A DNA stretch of 16,140 nt from an uncultured Anaerolineae bacterium (lineage in GTDB: Bacteria > Chloroflexota > Anaerolineae > Anaerolineales > Villigracilaceae): assembly GCA_903882765.1 (NCBI GenBank), contig CAIRYE010000331.1, positions 1-16,140 of the forward strand, read 5' to 3'. A program made the translations under genes and the position numbers. Below are positions 5,640-13,172 of the stretch, one piece after another. Numbering within the stretch: position 1 is the first letter of the stretch; the number at the start of each line of letters is the position of its first letter. Under the pieces are notes generated by a model that made no database searches, was not told the origin of the DNA, and saw only the letters and a list, made by a program, of their open reading frames with translations.

Positions 5640-7694
5640 ATGACCTCAAAATATGACATCCTGTTTGAACCGATCAAGATCGGCCCAGTAACCTCTCCTA
5701 ATCGTTTTTATCAGGTTCCCCACTGTAATGGCTATGGGTACCGCATGCCTCGTGGTTTAGCCACCATGCGGGGATTAAAAGCGGAAGGTGGATGGGGAGT
5801 GGTCAGCACAGAGGAAGTGGAAATCCACCATACCAGTGACATCGCGCCTTATTTTGAGGGACGCATCTGGAATGACAAGGATATCCCGGGGCTGGCTCTG
5901 ATGGCGGACGCCGTCCACAAATATGGATCTCTTGCGGCGATCGAACTGGTTCACAATGGTTTGGATTCAAACAACCTTTATTCACGCGTTGCTCCTCTAG
6001 GGCCTATTTCGATGGGCAGTGTGGGTGGAACCGGTTTTGAGCCGGTTCAATCTCGCCGAATGGATAAAGAAGACATTAAGAATGTACGAAGATGGCATAG
6101 AAATGCTGCCATTCGGGCAAAAAAGGCTGGTTTTGACATCGTTTACTGTTACGCTGGGCATGGGCTCACTATGGCGATGCAATTCATCACTAAGCGTACA
6201 AATGACCGCACCGATGAATACGGTGGCAGCCTGGAAAACCGAATTCGTTTTTTTCGTGAGTTGATCGAGGATACCAAAGACGCAGTTGGCGATACCTGTG
6301 GCATCGCGGCAAGGCTTGCTGTGGATGAATTAGTAGGCGCTGATGGTATAAGCTGCCAGGGCGAAGGGTACGATATTATTTCGATGCTGGCGGAGTTGCC
6401 AGACCTATGGGATGTAAATGTTAGCGGTTGGTCGAATGATTCAGCCACATCCCGTTTTGAAAAAGAAGGCTACCAAGAAAAATACACCTCCTTCGTGAAG
6501 ACGCTAACCACCAAACCCGTGGTTGGCGTTGGCAGATACACTTCTCCCGATTCGATGGTTTCAGCTGTCAAAAGAGGTGTGCTTGATATGATTGGCGCAG
6601 CCCGTCCCTCGATCGCTGACCCATTCCTTCCCAATAAAGTCAAAGAAGATCGGCTCGATGATATCCGTGAATGTATCGGCTGTAATATTTGCGTAACGGG
6701 CGATACACGTTATGTTCCGCTCAGATGTACCCAAAATCCAACAATGGGTGAAGAATGGCGCAGAGGATGGCACCCTGAAACGATCAAACCCAAAAAGTCA
6801 GAAAAAGAAATAATGGTAGTAGGTGCTGGTCCATCTGGGTTAGAAGCTGCCAGAGCACTAGGGGCGCGTGGTTATCAGGTTGCCGTATTGGAAGCGCGAA
6901 GAGAACTTGGAGGAAGAGTTCTGCGCGAATCTACCCTTCCTGGATTGAATGAATGGCGCCGTGTGATCGATTGGCGAATCACCCAGATCAATAAGCTAAA
7001 AAATGTGGAAGTTTACCCCTCAAGCGAAATGACCGCGGAAGAAATACTATCAGCCGGCATCCCGAACATTATTTTGGCAACAGGTGCCACTTATCGCAGG
7101 GATGGCAGAGGACGAAACACCCATCAGGCAATTCCGGGCAGCGAAGGGAAAAACATCTTCACCCCCGACGATTTGATGTGTGGAAAGATACCATCCGGCA
7201 AAGTTGTTCTTTTCGATGATGATCACTATTATATGGGTGGAGTATTAGCAGAATTTCTCGTCCAGAATGGTTGCACCGTTGATTTGCTAACCCCTGCGCC
7301 CCAAGTTTCCTATTGGACAGAGTTTACACTTGAACAGCAAAAGATAGAGAAGAAGTTGCTTGGATTGGGTATCAAGATCCATACCCGACACACCTTGCAT
7401 GAGATCGGCAATGGTTTTATCGTAGCAAATAACGATTCTTTGGCCGAAAAACGGAATATCGAATGCGATAATATCGTTCTTGTAACCGACCGCATTTCTC
7501 ATGATAGTTTGTATTATCAATTGTTACCAGACTTAGAAACGGGCAAACTCGAGTCTTTAAAATTGATCGGAGATGCTGAAGCGCCAAATATCATCGCTCA
7601 GGCGGTGTACAGCGGCCACAAAGCTGCCCAAACCTTTGAAAACCCAGAAAGTATAGACGAAACGCCGTTTGAAGTAGAAGGGGTGTTTTTGTAG
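5640..7694 (+). CDS. Amine dehydrogenase-like iron-sulfur flavoprotein (trimethylamine/histamine dehydrogenase family)
   Basis: This 684-residue protein has the full trimethylamine dehydrogenase (TMADH) layout. An FMN-binding old-yellow-enzyme barrel covers residues 1-340, a 4Fe-4S site 345-363, and two Rossmann-like domains about 388-684. The FYQVPHC segment ends in Cys29, equivalent to TMADH Cys30, which forms the 6-S-cysteinyl-FMN link. Catalytic equivalents Tyr171, His174 and Asp267 are kept, and so are Trp264 and Arg322. Cluster ligands are Cys345, Cys348, Cys351 and Cys363. GAGPSG (395-400) binds ADP or a nucleotide. The substrate bowl differs: TMADH Tyr60, Trp105 and Trp355 align with Glu59, Val104 and Asp355. 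From memory, histamine dehydrogenase also has Asp at the last position and is about 690 residues, closer than TMADH (about 730). Oxidative deamination or demethylation of an amine with electrons going to ETF is likely; the substrate is unknown. Dienoyl-CoA reductase is less likely given the TMADH-type motifs. Confidence 0.85.
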   Translation: MTSKYDILFEPIKIGPVTSPNRFYQVPHCNGYGYRMPRGLATMRGLKAEGGWGVVSTEEVEIHHTSDIAPYFEGRIWNDKDIPGLALMADAVHKYGSLAAIELVHNGLDSNNLYSRVAPLGPISMGSVGGTGFEPVQSRRMDKEDIKNVRRWHRNAAIRAKKAGFDIVYCYAGHGLTMAMQFITKRTNDRTDEYGGSLENRIRFFRELIEDTKDAVGDTCGIAARLAVDELVGADGISCQGEGYDIISMLAELPDLWDVNVSGWSNDSATSRFEKEGYQEKYTSFVKTLTTKPVVGVGRYTSPDSMVSAVKRGVLDMIGAARPSIADPFLPNKVKEDRLDDIRECIGCNICVTGDTRYVPLRCTQNPTMGEEWRRGWHPETIKPKKSEKEIMVVGAGPSGLEAARALGARGYQVAVLEARRELGGRVLRESTLPGLNEWRRVIDWRITQINKLKNVEVYPSSEMTAEEILSAGIPNIILATGATYRRDGRGRNTHQAIPGSEGKNIFTPDDLMCGKIPSGKVVLFDDDHYYMGGVLAEFLVQNGCTVDLLTPAPQVSYWTEFTLEQQKIEKKLLGLGIKIHTRHTLHEIGNGFIVANNDSLAEKRNIECDNIVLVTDRISHDSLYYQLLPDLETGKLESLKLIGDAEAPNIIAQAVYSGHKAAQTFENPESIDETPFEVEGVFL

Positions 7695-7707
7695 GATTGG
7701 AAAAATT

Positions 7708-8241
7708 ATGACCACATTCCAAACCCCCAAAGGTGAGGTCTTGCTTCGCAAGGCAACCCTAATCGACGCACCGAAAGTGAGTGAACTCCGCAGGGAAGCC
7801 CTCGCGTCTAACCCAACATCGTTCGGATCAAGTGTTGAGCAACCCGACCGGTGGTCATTCCAGTGGGCAGAACAGCTGATCAACAGCCCGGAAGACTATA
7901 GTTTATTATTGATTGCGGAATATCAGGGGGATATGTTCGGTATGGCAGTGATTCGTAGACCGAATGGGACCAAAGTATCTCACGGTTCAACCATCAACTC
8001 GGTGTATCTCAAACCTGAGTGGCGAGGATTCGGAATTATGCAGCAAATTCTTGGCCAATTACAGCAATGGGCAATGGATCGACGCTTGCACTTTATCAAA
8101 CTTGGAGTGACGACCATCAACGAATCAGCTCATCGTTCCTACTTGCGGTTTGGCTTTGTAGATTATGCCACTGAACCAAAAGATATATTTTTTGAGGGCA
8201 ATTATTACGACGAATACCTGATGATCAAGTACTTGGTCTAA
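7708..8241 (+). CDS. GNAT-family N-acetyltransferase
   Basis: This 177-residue protein has the GNAT fold. Motif A is VYLKPEWRGFGIMQQIL (99-115), where RGFG binds the acetyl-CoA pyrophosphate, although the last position of the usual RGxGxG/A loop is Met. Motif B is NESAHRSYLRFGFVD (138-152), with the conserved Asn, Ala, Tyr and GF. It should transfer an acetyl group from acetyl-CoA to an amine; the acceptor cannot be told from the sequence. It starts 13 nt after the amine dehydrogenase-like gene and is very likely in the same transcript, so a shared amine or amino-acid substrate is possible. Its TAA overlaps the convergent mazG stop. Confidence 0.88.
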   Translation: MTTFQTPKGEVLLRKATLIDAPKVSELRREALASNPTSFGSSVEQPDRWSFQWAEQLINSPEDYSLLLIAEYQGDMFGMAVIRRPNGTKVSHGSTINSVYLKPEWRGFGIMQQILGQLQQWAMDRRLHFIKLGVTTINESAHRSYLRFGFVDYATEPKDIFFEGNYYDEYLMIKYLV

Positions 8242-9326
8242 GAAGATCTGGCTTTTGCTTCGTTCCATAAAGCGTCTAATTCAGCCAACCCAACATCCTC
8301 AAACTTCATTTTCTTTAATCGTAGTTGCTGCTCGATATACTTAAAACGAGCCCGAAATTTCGAGTTGGTCCGGTGAAGAGCTACCTCGGGGTCTATATTT
8401 TTCCATCTCGCGTAATTTACCAATACAAAAAGAAGATCTCCTAATTCACCCTCGATCTCATCAACCGTTTCAGAAGCCTCAATTTCACGAATTTCTTCCG
8501 AGATCTTTTCCAACACACCGGTAATATTTGGCCAATCAAATCCAACCTTCGCGGCTCTTGCTTGTAATTCCAACCCTTGCGATAACGCAGGCATTGATCG
8601 AGGCAATCCATCCAACACGCCCTTTTCAATCTCGCCATTATCTTTGCGTTCCTGTTCTTTAATTTTTTGCCAGTTGGTCAATACATCGTTTACGCCATCC
8701 ACCGCAGTCGTTCCAAAAATATGTGGATGCCTTCTGATCATTTTTTGGGCGATCCGATGAAGTACTGTATAGATATTAAAGCTTCCGTTCTCTTGACCGA
8801 TCTGGGAGTACATAGCTATCATCAACAAGATATCGCCAAATTCCTCTTCCATTTTGGCAGTATCTTGCTGGTCGATGGCGTCTAATGCTTCAAAGCTTTC
8901 TTCCAGCAGATGCTTACGTAATGTGGAAAAGGTTTGTTCCTTATCCCATGGGCACCCAGTATCAGGATCGCGTAAATTAGCGATAATTTCAACAAATTCT
9001 TCCATAGATGACCCCTTAGTCAATTCCGGGATCAACACTCCAATAACCTGGCGCAAGGAGATTTTTTCTAACTCGACTTCAATAATTTCGTTGGAAGTAG
9101 TTTGAACATTCACCAGTGTTGTAGATGGGTAAATTTTTCGAACCTGCTTTATCACCGAATCTAATTTTTCTGCATTTCTGCCAACCAGAAGCGTAGGTAC
9201 GCCAGGATTGAATGGTATCGAATGAACCAACGGAAGAAGATCAGCGTCGATCACGGTAAATTGGGCATTTATCAAGAGTTTTAGTAGGGGTTGGTGGTCT
9301 TGTAGCAAATTCATCGGTTTGTCCAT
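8238..9326 (-). CDS. mazG: Nucleoside triphosphate pyrophosphohydrolase with partial YabN-like N-terminus
   Basis: This enzyme hydrolyses (d)NTPs to NMP and PPi. Two MazG domains are present. The first (about 108-225) has LRDPDTGCPWDKEQTF (118-133), EExxE at 142-146 and ExxD at 162-165. The second (about 245-345) has EExxE at 277-281 and ExxD at 294-297, so the metal-binding glutamates are complete in both. The first ~100 residues are not MazG. Short stretches such as HSIPFNPGVPTLLV (35-48) and IYPSTTLV (65-72) resemble the C-terminal part of the tetrapyrrole-methylase domain fused to MazG in YabN-type proteins; the SAM-binding half is missing. An in-frame TAA directly precedes the ATG at 9326, so the gene cannot start further upstream; a second ATG at 9314 is the alternative. 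No strong Shine-Dalgarno is seen for either. It follows rpsI across a long hairpin. Confidence 0.92.
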   Translation of the reverse strand: MDKPMNLLQDHQPLLKLLINAQFTVIDADLLPLVHSIPFNPGVPTLLVGRNAEKLDSVIKQVRKIYPSTTLVNVQTTSNEIIEVELEKISLRQVIGVLIPELTKGSSMEEFVEIIANLRDPDTGCPWDKEQTFSTLRKHLLEESFEALDAIDQQDTAKMEEEFGDILLMIAMYSQIGQENGSFNIYTVLHRIAQKMIRRHPHIFGTTAVDGVNDVLTNWQKIKEQERKDNGEIEKGVLDGLPRSMPALSQGLELQARAAKVGFDWPNITGVLEKISEEIREIEASETVDEIEGELGDLLFVLVNYARWKNIDPEVALHRTNSKFRARFKYIEQQLRLKKMKFEDVGLAELDALWNEAKARSS

Positions 9327-9337
9327 TTAAATTGTAA

Positions 9338-9383
9338 AGCGTAAAACCAAATTGAAGTATTTATTTTCAATTGGTCTTACGCT
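9338..9383 (-). terminator. Long imperfect stem-loop between rpsI and mazG
   Basis: Positions 9338-9356 and 9366-9383 form an inverted repeat of about 17-18 bp, with one mismatch, one single-base bulge and a loop of about 9 nt (GCGTAAaACCAAaTTGAA against TTCAATTGGTcTTACGC). It begins 26 nt after the rpsI stop on the minus strand. A weakly U-rich tail follows (TTTACAATTT). It probably ends or attenuates the ribosomal transcript and could leave reduced read-through into mazG. Confidence 0.55.
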
Positions 9384-9408
9384 AAACAAATTTGTATAGT
9401 GAATAAAA

Positions 9409-9801
9409 CTAACGTTTTGTGTAGGTTGGGGCTTTGCGGGCTTTCTTGAGACCTGGTTTTTTACGTTCCTTGATCCTTGCATCGCGGGTTAATAAACCGG
9501 CTTTGCGAAGAGGGGAAGTCCATTCACCGTTGATCTTAACAAGCGCGCGAGCGAATCCCAAGGCTACTGAGCTGGTCTGCCCAGAAACACCACCACCCTT
9601 GACTACGACAGATACATCGTAGGAGGTCTGTGCACCACCAATGGCGGCAAGGGGGGATAAGATCAAAGCCATATCTCCAGCCCGTGTAAAGAAATCTGCA
9701 GCTTCTTTACCATTTACTACAAATTTGCCAGAACCATCAGAGACACGCACGCGGGCAATGCCTTCTTTTCGGCGACCAATTCCTTCAAAATACTGTGCCA
9801 T
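9409..9801 (-). CDS. rpsI: 30S ribosomal protein S9
   Basis: This 130-residue protein binds 16S rRNA in the head of the small subunit, and its C-terminal tail reaches the P-site tRNA. It is full length for the family. It shows the N-terminal GIGRRKEGIARVRV (7-20) and the basic C-terminal tail KKPGLKKARKAP ending in the conserved KR. AAGGAG lies about 9 nt before the ATG. It follows rplM after 15 nt, the near-universal rplM-rpsI pairing. Confidence 0.98.
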   Translation of the reverse strand: MAQYFEGIGRRKEGIARVRVSDGSGKFVVNGKEAADFFTRAGDMALILSPLAAIGGAQTSYDVSVVVKGGGVSGQTSSVALGFARALVKINGEWTSPLRKAGLLTRDARIKERKKPGLKKARKAPTYTKR

Positions 9802-9816
9802 GGTTGTATTGCTCCT

Positions 9817-10239
9817 TTACTTCTGTTCAACCTGGGTAGCATGTGGGTGCTCAGAGCCACCATATACTTTTAGGCGTTTGATAATGGCATGGCTGAATCG
9901 GTTTTTGGGAAGCATACCCCAAACAGCGTCACGAATAACGCGATCGGGATGATTCTTTAACTGATCCTTGAGGGTAACTGATTTTAAGCCACCCGGATAG
10001 CCAGAATGTTTGTGGTACCATTTTTCGGTCAATTTTGTGCCAGTCACTGTGATGTGAGCAGCATTGATGACGACGACATAATCACCCACGGGAACACCCG
10101 GGGTAAAAATAGGTTTATGTTTACCGAGCAAAGTGGCGGCAATTTTAGCCGTTAACCTACCCAGATTCTGACCGGCGGCATCGATAACCACCCAATCATT
10201 TTGGATCTCATTTGCTTTCGGATAGTACGATTTGTACAC
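9817..10239 (-). CDS. rplM: 50S ribosomal protein L13
   Basis: This 140-residue protein is an early-assembly 23S rRNA-binding component of the large subunit. Family landmarks are the DAAGQNLGRLTAKIA stretch (20-34), GKHKPIFTP (39-47), GDYVVVINA (52-60), the Gly/Lys-rich YHKHSGYPGGLK (75-86) and GMLPKNR (108-114). The start codon is GTG at 10239-10237, with GGAG about 9 nt upstream. It lies 40 nt behind truA and 15 nt ahead of rpsI. Confidence 0.97.
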   Translation of the reverse strand: MYKSYYPKANEIQNDWVVIDAAGQNLGRLTAKIAATLLGKHKPIFTPGVPVGDYVVVINAAHITVTGTKLTEKWYHKHSGYPGGLKSVTLKDQLKNHPDRVIRDAVWGMLPKNRFSHAIIKRLKVYGGSEHPHATQVEQK

Positions 10240-10274
10240 GGTCGTATCTCCATTACTTTCTAAAGTCGAATTTT

Positions 10275-10290
10275 CCTGATTATTCAGGAT
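10275..10290 (-). repeat. Small hairpin spanning the truA stop codon
   Basis: A perfect 6-bp inverted repeat (TCCTGA with TCAGGA) has a 4-nt loop and overlaps the truA TAA. No U-tract follows, so it is not a convincing terminator; it may be chance or a minor intercistronic structure. Confidence 0.3.
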
Positions 10291-11020
10291 ATGTAACTTT
10301 TATTAGTGTTAGTCCATTTGAAGGCGCAAGCCCTGAAATGGCTTTTTGTTTTGGCACCTTGAGTAACTTACCCAAGAGGCTAAGCGGTAACCTTCCCTGT
10401 GCAATTGCCACCTGAAAGAACACCAACCTTCGAACCATATGATATAAGAAGGCATTCGCCTGAATAGTAAATTTCCATTCATCGCCTTCCAAACTCCAAT
10501 TCGCTAAATACAAATTTCTGATCGTGCTTTGTTCTTTCCGGGGCGGGGTGCCGAACGCGGCAAAATCATGAGTCCCAATAAGGACTTCGGCTGCCTGATC
10601 TAATAACCGCCCATTCAAAGGTGGCCATTGTCTCCAGGCTAACCGCTCCCTAAATGGGTCGCGAATTGGTTGGCAATAAATCCGGTAGGAATAAACCCGA
10701 GAGCTAGCATCAAACCTTGGGTGAAAATCCCTTGGGACAATGCTGATCTGGGTAACAGCAATATCGGTTGGTAATTTAGCGTTGATCGCCCTGAGTAATT
10801 CTTCAGGATCGTGTTGCCACTCGAAATCAAACGCCGCTACTTGTCCACTAGCGTGAACGCCGGTATCGGTTCTACCAGCAAGGAGAATCGAATCTCCCTG
10901 CCAACCAATGCAGCTCAGCGCGTTTTCTAAAGCACGTTGAACTGTTGGAGTCGTTTCTTGCCTCTGGCTACCAAAATAATTGGTGCCCTCGTAGGCAAAA
11001 GTAAGTTTGTAACGTTCCAA
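10280..11020 (-). CDS. truA: tRNA pseudouridine synthase A
   Basis: This enzyme converts uridines 38-40 in the tRNA anticodon stem-loop to pseudouridine. The 246-residue protein is of normal length. The catalytic motif is AGRTDTGVHASGQV (48-61), with Asp52 as the nucleophile. YEGTNYFGSQRQ (10-21) is the usual N-terminal signature. The second half has the family pattern around FAAFGTPP and FLYHMVRRLV. The start is TTG at 11020-11018, supported by GAGGAGA about 7 nt upstream; no ATG or GTG lies in frame nearby. It is embedded in the ribosomal operon between rplQ and rplM, an arrangement common in Gram-positive-like bacteria. Confidence 0.96.
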   Translation of the reverse strand: MERYKLTFAYEGTNYFGSQRQETTPTVQRALENALSCIGWQGDSILLAGRTDTGVHASGQVAAFDFEWQHDPEELLRAINAKLPTDIAVTQISIVPRDFHPRFDASSRVYSYRIYCQPIRDPFRERLAWRQWPPLNGRLLDQAAEVLIGTHDFAAFGTPPRKEQSTIRNLYLANWSLEGDEWKFTIQANAFLYHMVRRLVFFQVAIAQGRLPLSLLGKLLKVPKQKAISGLAPSNGLTLIKVTYPE

Positions 11021-11036
11021 TGAAAGGTCTCCTCAT

Positions 11037-11054
11037 TGCCGCCGGCTGGCGGCA
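11037..11054 (-). repeat. GC-rich hairpin between rplQ and truA
   Basis: TGCCGCC (11037-11043) pairs perfectly with GGCGGCA (11048-11054) around a GGCT loop. On the minus-strand transcript it lies just after the rplQ stop and ends only a few nucleotides before the truA Shine-Dalgarno. There is no U-tract, so a role in mRNA processing, stability or translation control is more likely than termination. Confidence 0.45.
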
Positions 11055-11067
11055 TTAAGAAAACGAC

Positions 11068-11448
11068 CTATTCTTCAACCAATTCTAGGATCACCATCTG
11101 GGCAGAATCGCCTTGTCGTGGTCCTAATTTCAGCATTCGGGTATAGCCACCTGGGCGGGTCGCAAAACGGGGACCGATCTCATCAAAGATCTTCTTTACC
11201 ACGTCATTGCCACCACCCAAGCGAGCGGCGATCAACCGTCGAGCATTGACTTTTACAATGTCAGTGCCTTCAGCGGAACGGCGAGCTACTGTGATCATCC
11301 GTTCGGCCTCACCGCGAATAGCTTCAGCTTTTGCGCGGGTAGTGGTGATTCGCTCATGTGTGAACAATTGTTTGATCAAGGTACGACGAAGGGCGATTCT
11401 TGCGCCTTTTGAACGACCTAATTTATATCCAGCTACTTGATGTCGCAT
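11068..11448 (-). CDS. rplQ: 50S ribosomal protein L17
   Basis: This 126-residue large-subunit protein sits near the peptide exit tunnel. It has the conserved N-terminus MRHQVAGYKLGRSKGARIAL (here Gln-Val-Ala-Gly replaces the more common RH..R.KL.R spacing), then LIKQLFTHERITTTRAKAE (24-42), and ends with the typical AQMVILELVE strand. It starts 6 nt after the rpoA stop, with GGAG inside the 3' end of rpoA, so the two are translationally linked. Confidence 0.97.
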   Translation of the reverse strand: MRHQVAGYKLGRSKGARIALRRTLIKQLFTHERITTTRAKAEAIRGEAERMITVARRSAEGTDIVKVNARRLIAARLGGGNDVVKKIFDEIGPRFATRPGGYTRMLKLGPRQGDSAQMVILELVEE

Positions 11449-11454
11449 CTTGTA

Positions 11455-12423
11455 TTACTCCAAAGTATTTAATTGATCTTTTAAGTAGCCTTTTTCGATC
11501 ATTTTCTGGCGAAGCTCATCGAGACTCTTATCGCCAAAATTACGAATAGACATTACCGCCTGCTCGCCTTTTTCTAAAAGGTCAAGCACATCCCCAACGT
11601 TCTGAATACCAGTTCGCTTCAGAGAGTTGAAGACACGGACAGACAGGTCCAGCTGGTCGATGGAGGTTTCAGCAAGCTCGCTATGAATGCGAGAAGTAGG
11701 AAGTTCAACTTCCTTCTTGATCGGGATCACTTCTTCACTAAAACCAGCTAAGTGTCTGAGGTGTTCGATCAAAGTCATTGCCGCTGAACTTAGGGCCTTC
11801 TCAGGTGAGATCGTCCCATCGGTCCAAATTTCCATGGTCAACTTATCATAATTGGTCGACTGCTGAACGCGAGTATTGGAAACATCCCAATTTACGCGCT
11901 TTACAGGGCTAAATATTGCATCAACGGGCATTTCGCCAATGGGCAAATGACCAGAACGCTCATTTGCGGGCGAGTATCCCCTTCCGCGTTCTACCGTAAA
12001 TTCAATATCTACGCGGGTCTTAGGATCATCTACTGTAAACAGATAAAGATCCGGATTGATAATCTCAACATCAGATGATGTATTGATATCTGCGGCTGTA
12101 ACTACACCCTCACCTCGAACTGAAAGATGCATACGGGTGGAATCTACGCCATTCAACCTCATTCGTAACTGCTTGATATGAAGGATTACCTGAATAACGT
12201 CCTCCCTGACACCAGGGATATCGCTAAATTCATGCAAAACATAAGTAAGGCGGATGGATGTAACCGCGACACCATCTAGCGAGGAGAGCAATACACGTCG
12301 TAATGCGTTTCCAAGTGTTACGCCATACCCACGTTCAAGCGGGTGAATGTTAAATTTTCCATAATTTCGAGCTTCAGCGAGTGACTCGCGCTCAATATTT
12401 GGCATATTCCAAATTCCGGTCAA
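11455..12423 (-). CDS. rpoA: RNA polymerase alpha subunit
   Basis: This 322-residue protein forms the dimer on which beta and beta' assemble. The alpha N-terminal domain (about 1-235) has GYGVTLGNALRRVLLSSL (33-50). The C-terminal domain (about 250-322) has the helix-hairpin-helix pattern around SVRVFNSLKRTGI and NFGDKSLDEL, which contacts UP elements and activators. The first codon is TTG at 12423-12421, preceded 6 nt upstream by a strong AGGAAGAGG. An ATG at 12405 has a much weaker site, so the TTG start is preferred. It lies between rpsD and rplQ, as in the classical alpha operon. Confidence 0.97.
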   Translation of the reverse strand: MTGIWNMPNIERESLAEARNYGKFNIHPLERGYGVTLGNALRRVLLSSLDGVAVTSIRLTYVLHEFSDIPGVREDVIQVILHIKQLRMRLNGVDSTRMHLSVRGEGVVTAADINTSSDVEIINPDLYLFTVDDPKTRVDIEFTVERGRGYSPANERSGHLPIGEMPVDAIFSPVKRVNWDVSNTRVQQSTNYDKLTMEIWTDGTISPEKALSSAAMTLIEHLRHLAGFSEEVIPIKKEVELPTSRIHSELAETSIDQLDLSVRVFNSLKRTGIQNVGDVLDLLEKGEQAVMSIRNFGDKSLDELRQKMIEKGYLKDQLNTLE

Positions 12424-12466
12424 GTTTCACCTCTTCCTGTTCAAAAAACAAACGCTTTGCTAATTT

Positions 12467-12508
12467 CCTGGCAACGATCTTTGCCAAGGATTAGACGCAT
12501 TATCGTCT
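12467..12508 (-). repeat. Two hairpins between rpsD and rpoA
   Basis: One small 5-bp repeat (AGACG/CGTCT, 12493-12508) spans the rpsD stop. A second, about 8 bp with one bulge, pairs 12467-12474 with 12481-12489. A U-rich run (TTTGTTTTTTG) occurs about 20 nt further along the minus-strand message. The spacing is too wide for a standard intrinsic terminator, and rpoA clearly belongs to the operon; attenuation or RNA processing is possible. Confidence 0.3.
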
Positions 12509-13150
12509 GGAGTAGTATTCAACGATGAGCTGTTCGTTCAGATTACCGTCGATTTCTGCTCTTTCAGGAAGTCTTAAGACATTAGCCTTTAAATTCGACA
12601 TGTCCCGATTGATCCAAGCCGGATAAACACGTTTTTGGGCTACTTCACCAAGTTCTTTGAAATAACTAGTGGTACGGGATTTTTCGCGGACTTCAACAAC
12701 ATCTCCAGCAGCCATTAACATTGATGGGATATCAGTTTTTCGACCGTTAACCGTAAAATGACCATGAGCAACAAGTTGCCTTGCCTGTGAACGACTTGAG
12801 GCAAAACCCATTCGGTATACTACATTATCCAAACGAGCTTCAAGCTGTTGTAACAGATTGAGACCTCTAAGACCACTACCTTTTACCGCGGCTTCATAAT
12901 AACCCCGGAATTGGCGTTCTAATACTCCATAAACACGCCTCGCACGCTGTTTAGCGCGCAACTGGCGAGCGAAATCGGACTCACGACCAGTGGCGGATTT
13001 TGATCTGCCACCTGATTTACCATGGACACCGGGTCCATAGCTACGCTTTTCAAATCCGCATTTTGCGGTGAAACAGCGCTCACCCTTTAAAAACAATTTT
13101 TCGCCTTCACGCCGACATAATCTGCATACCGGCCCAATATATTTCGCCAT
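12500..13150 (-). CDS. rpsD: 30S ribosomal protein S4 (zinc-binding form)
   Basis: This 216-residue primary 16S rRNA-binding protein nucleates assembly of the 30S body. The N-terminus has Cys9-x2-Cys12 and Cys26-x4-Cys31, so it is the zinc-ribbon (C+) form of S4. The S4 RNA-binding domain lies at about 105-170 (LEARLDNVVYRMGFASSRSQ, then QLVAHGHFTVNGR). AGAGGT precedes the ATG by about 9 nt. S4 represses the alpha operon in E. coli and its own gene in Bacillus; no matching target structure is recognised here. Confidence 0.97.
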   Translation of the reverse strand: MAKYIGPVCRLCRREGEKLFLKGERCFTAKCGFEKRSYGPGVHGKSGGRSKSATGRESDFARQLRAKQRARRVYGVLERQFRGYYEAAVKGSGLRGLNLLQQLEARLDNVVYRMGFASSRSQARQLVAHGHFTVNGRKTDIPSMLMAAGDVVEVREKSRTTSYFKELGEVAQKRVYPAWINRDMSNLKANVLRLPERAEIDGNLNEQLIVEYYSRR

Positions 13151-13172
13151 TGTTCTATACCTCTTTTAATTC

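Noticed and set aside
5640..7694. 2,4-dienoyl-CoA reductase (FadH) for the flavoprotein
   Set aside because: The PHC covalent-FMN cysteine, the RRGWHPE and GVGRYT segments and the ARPSIADPFLP stretch follow TMADH more closely than FadH.
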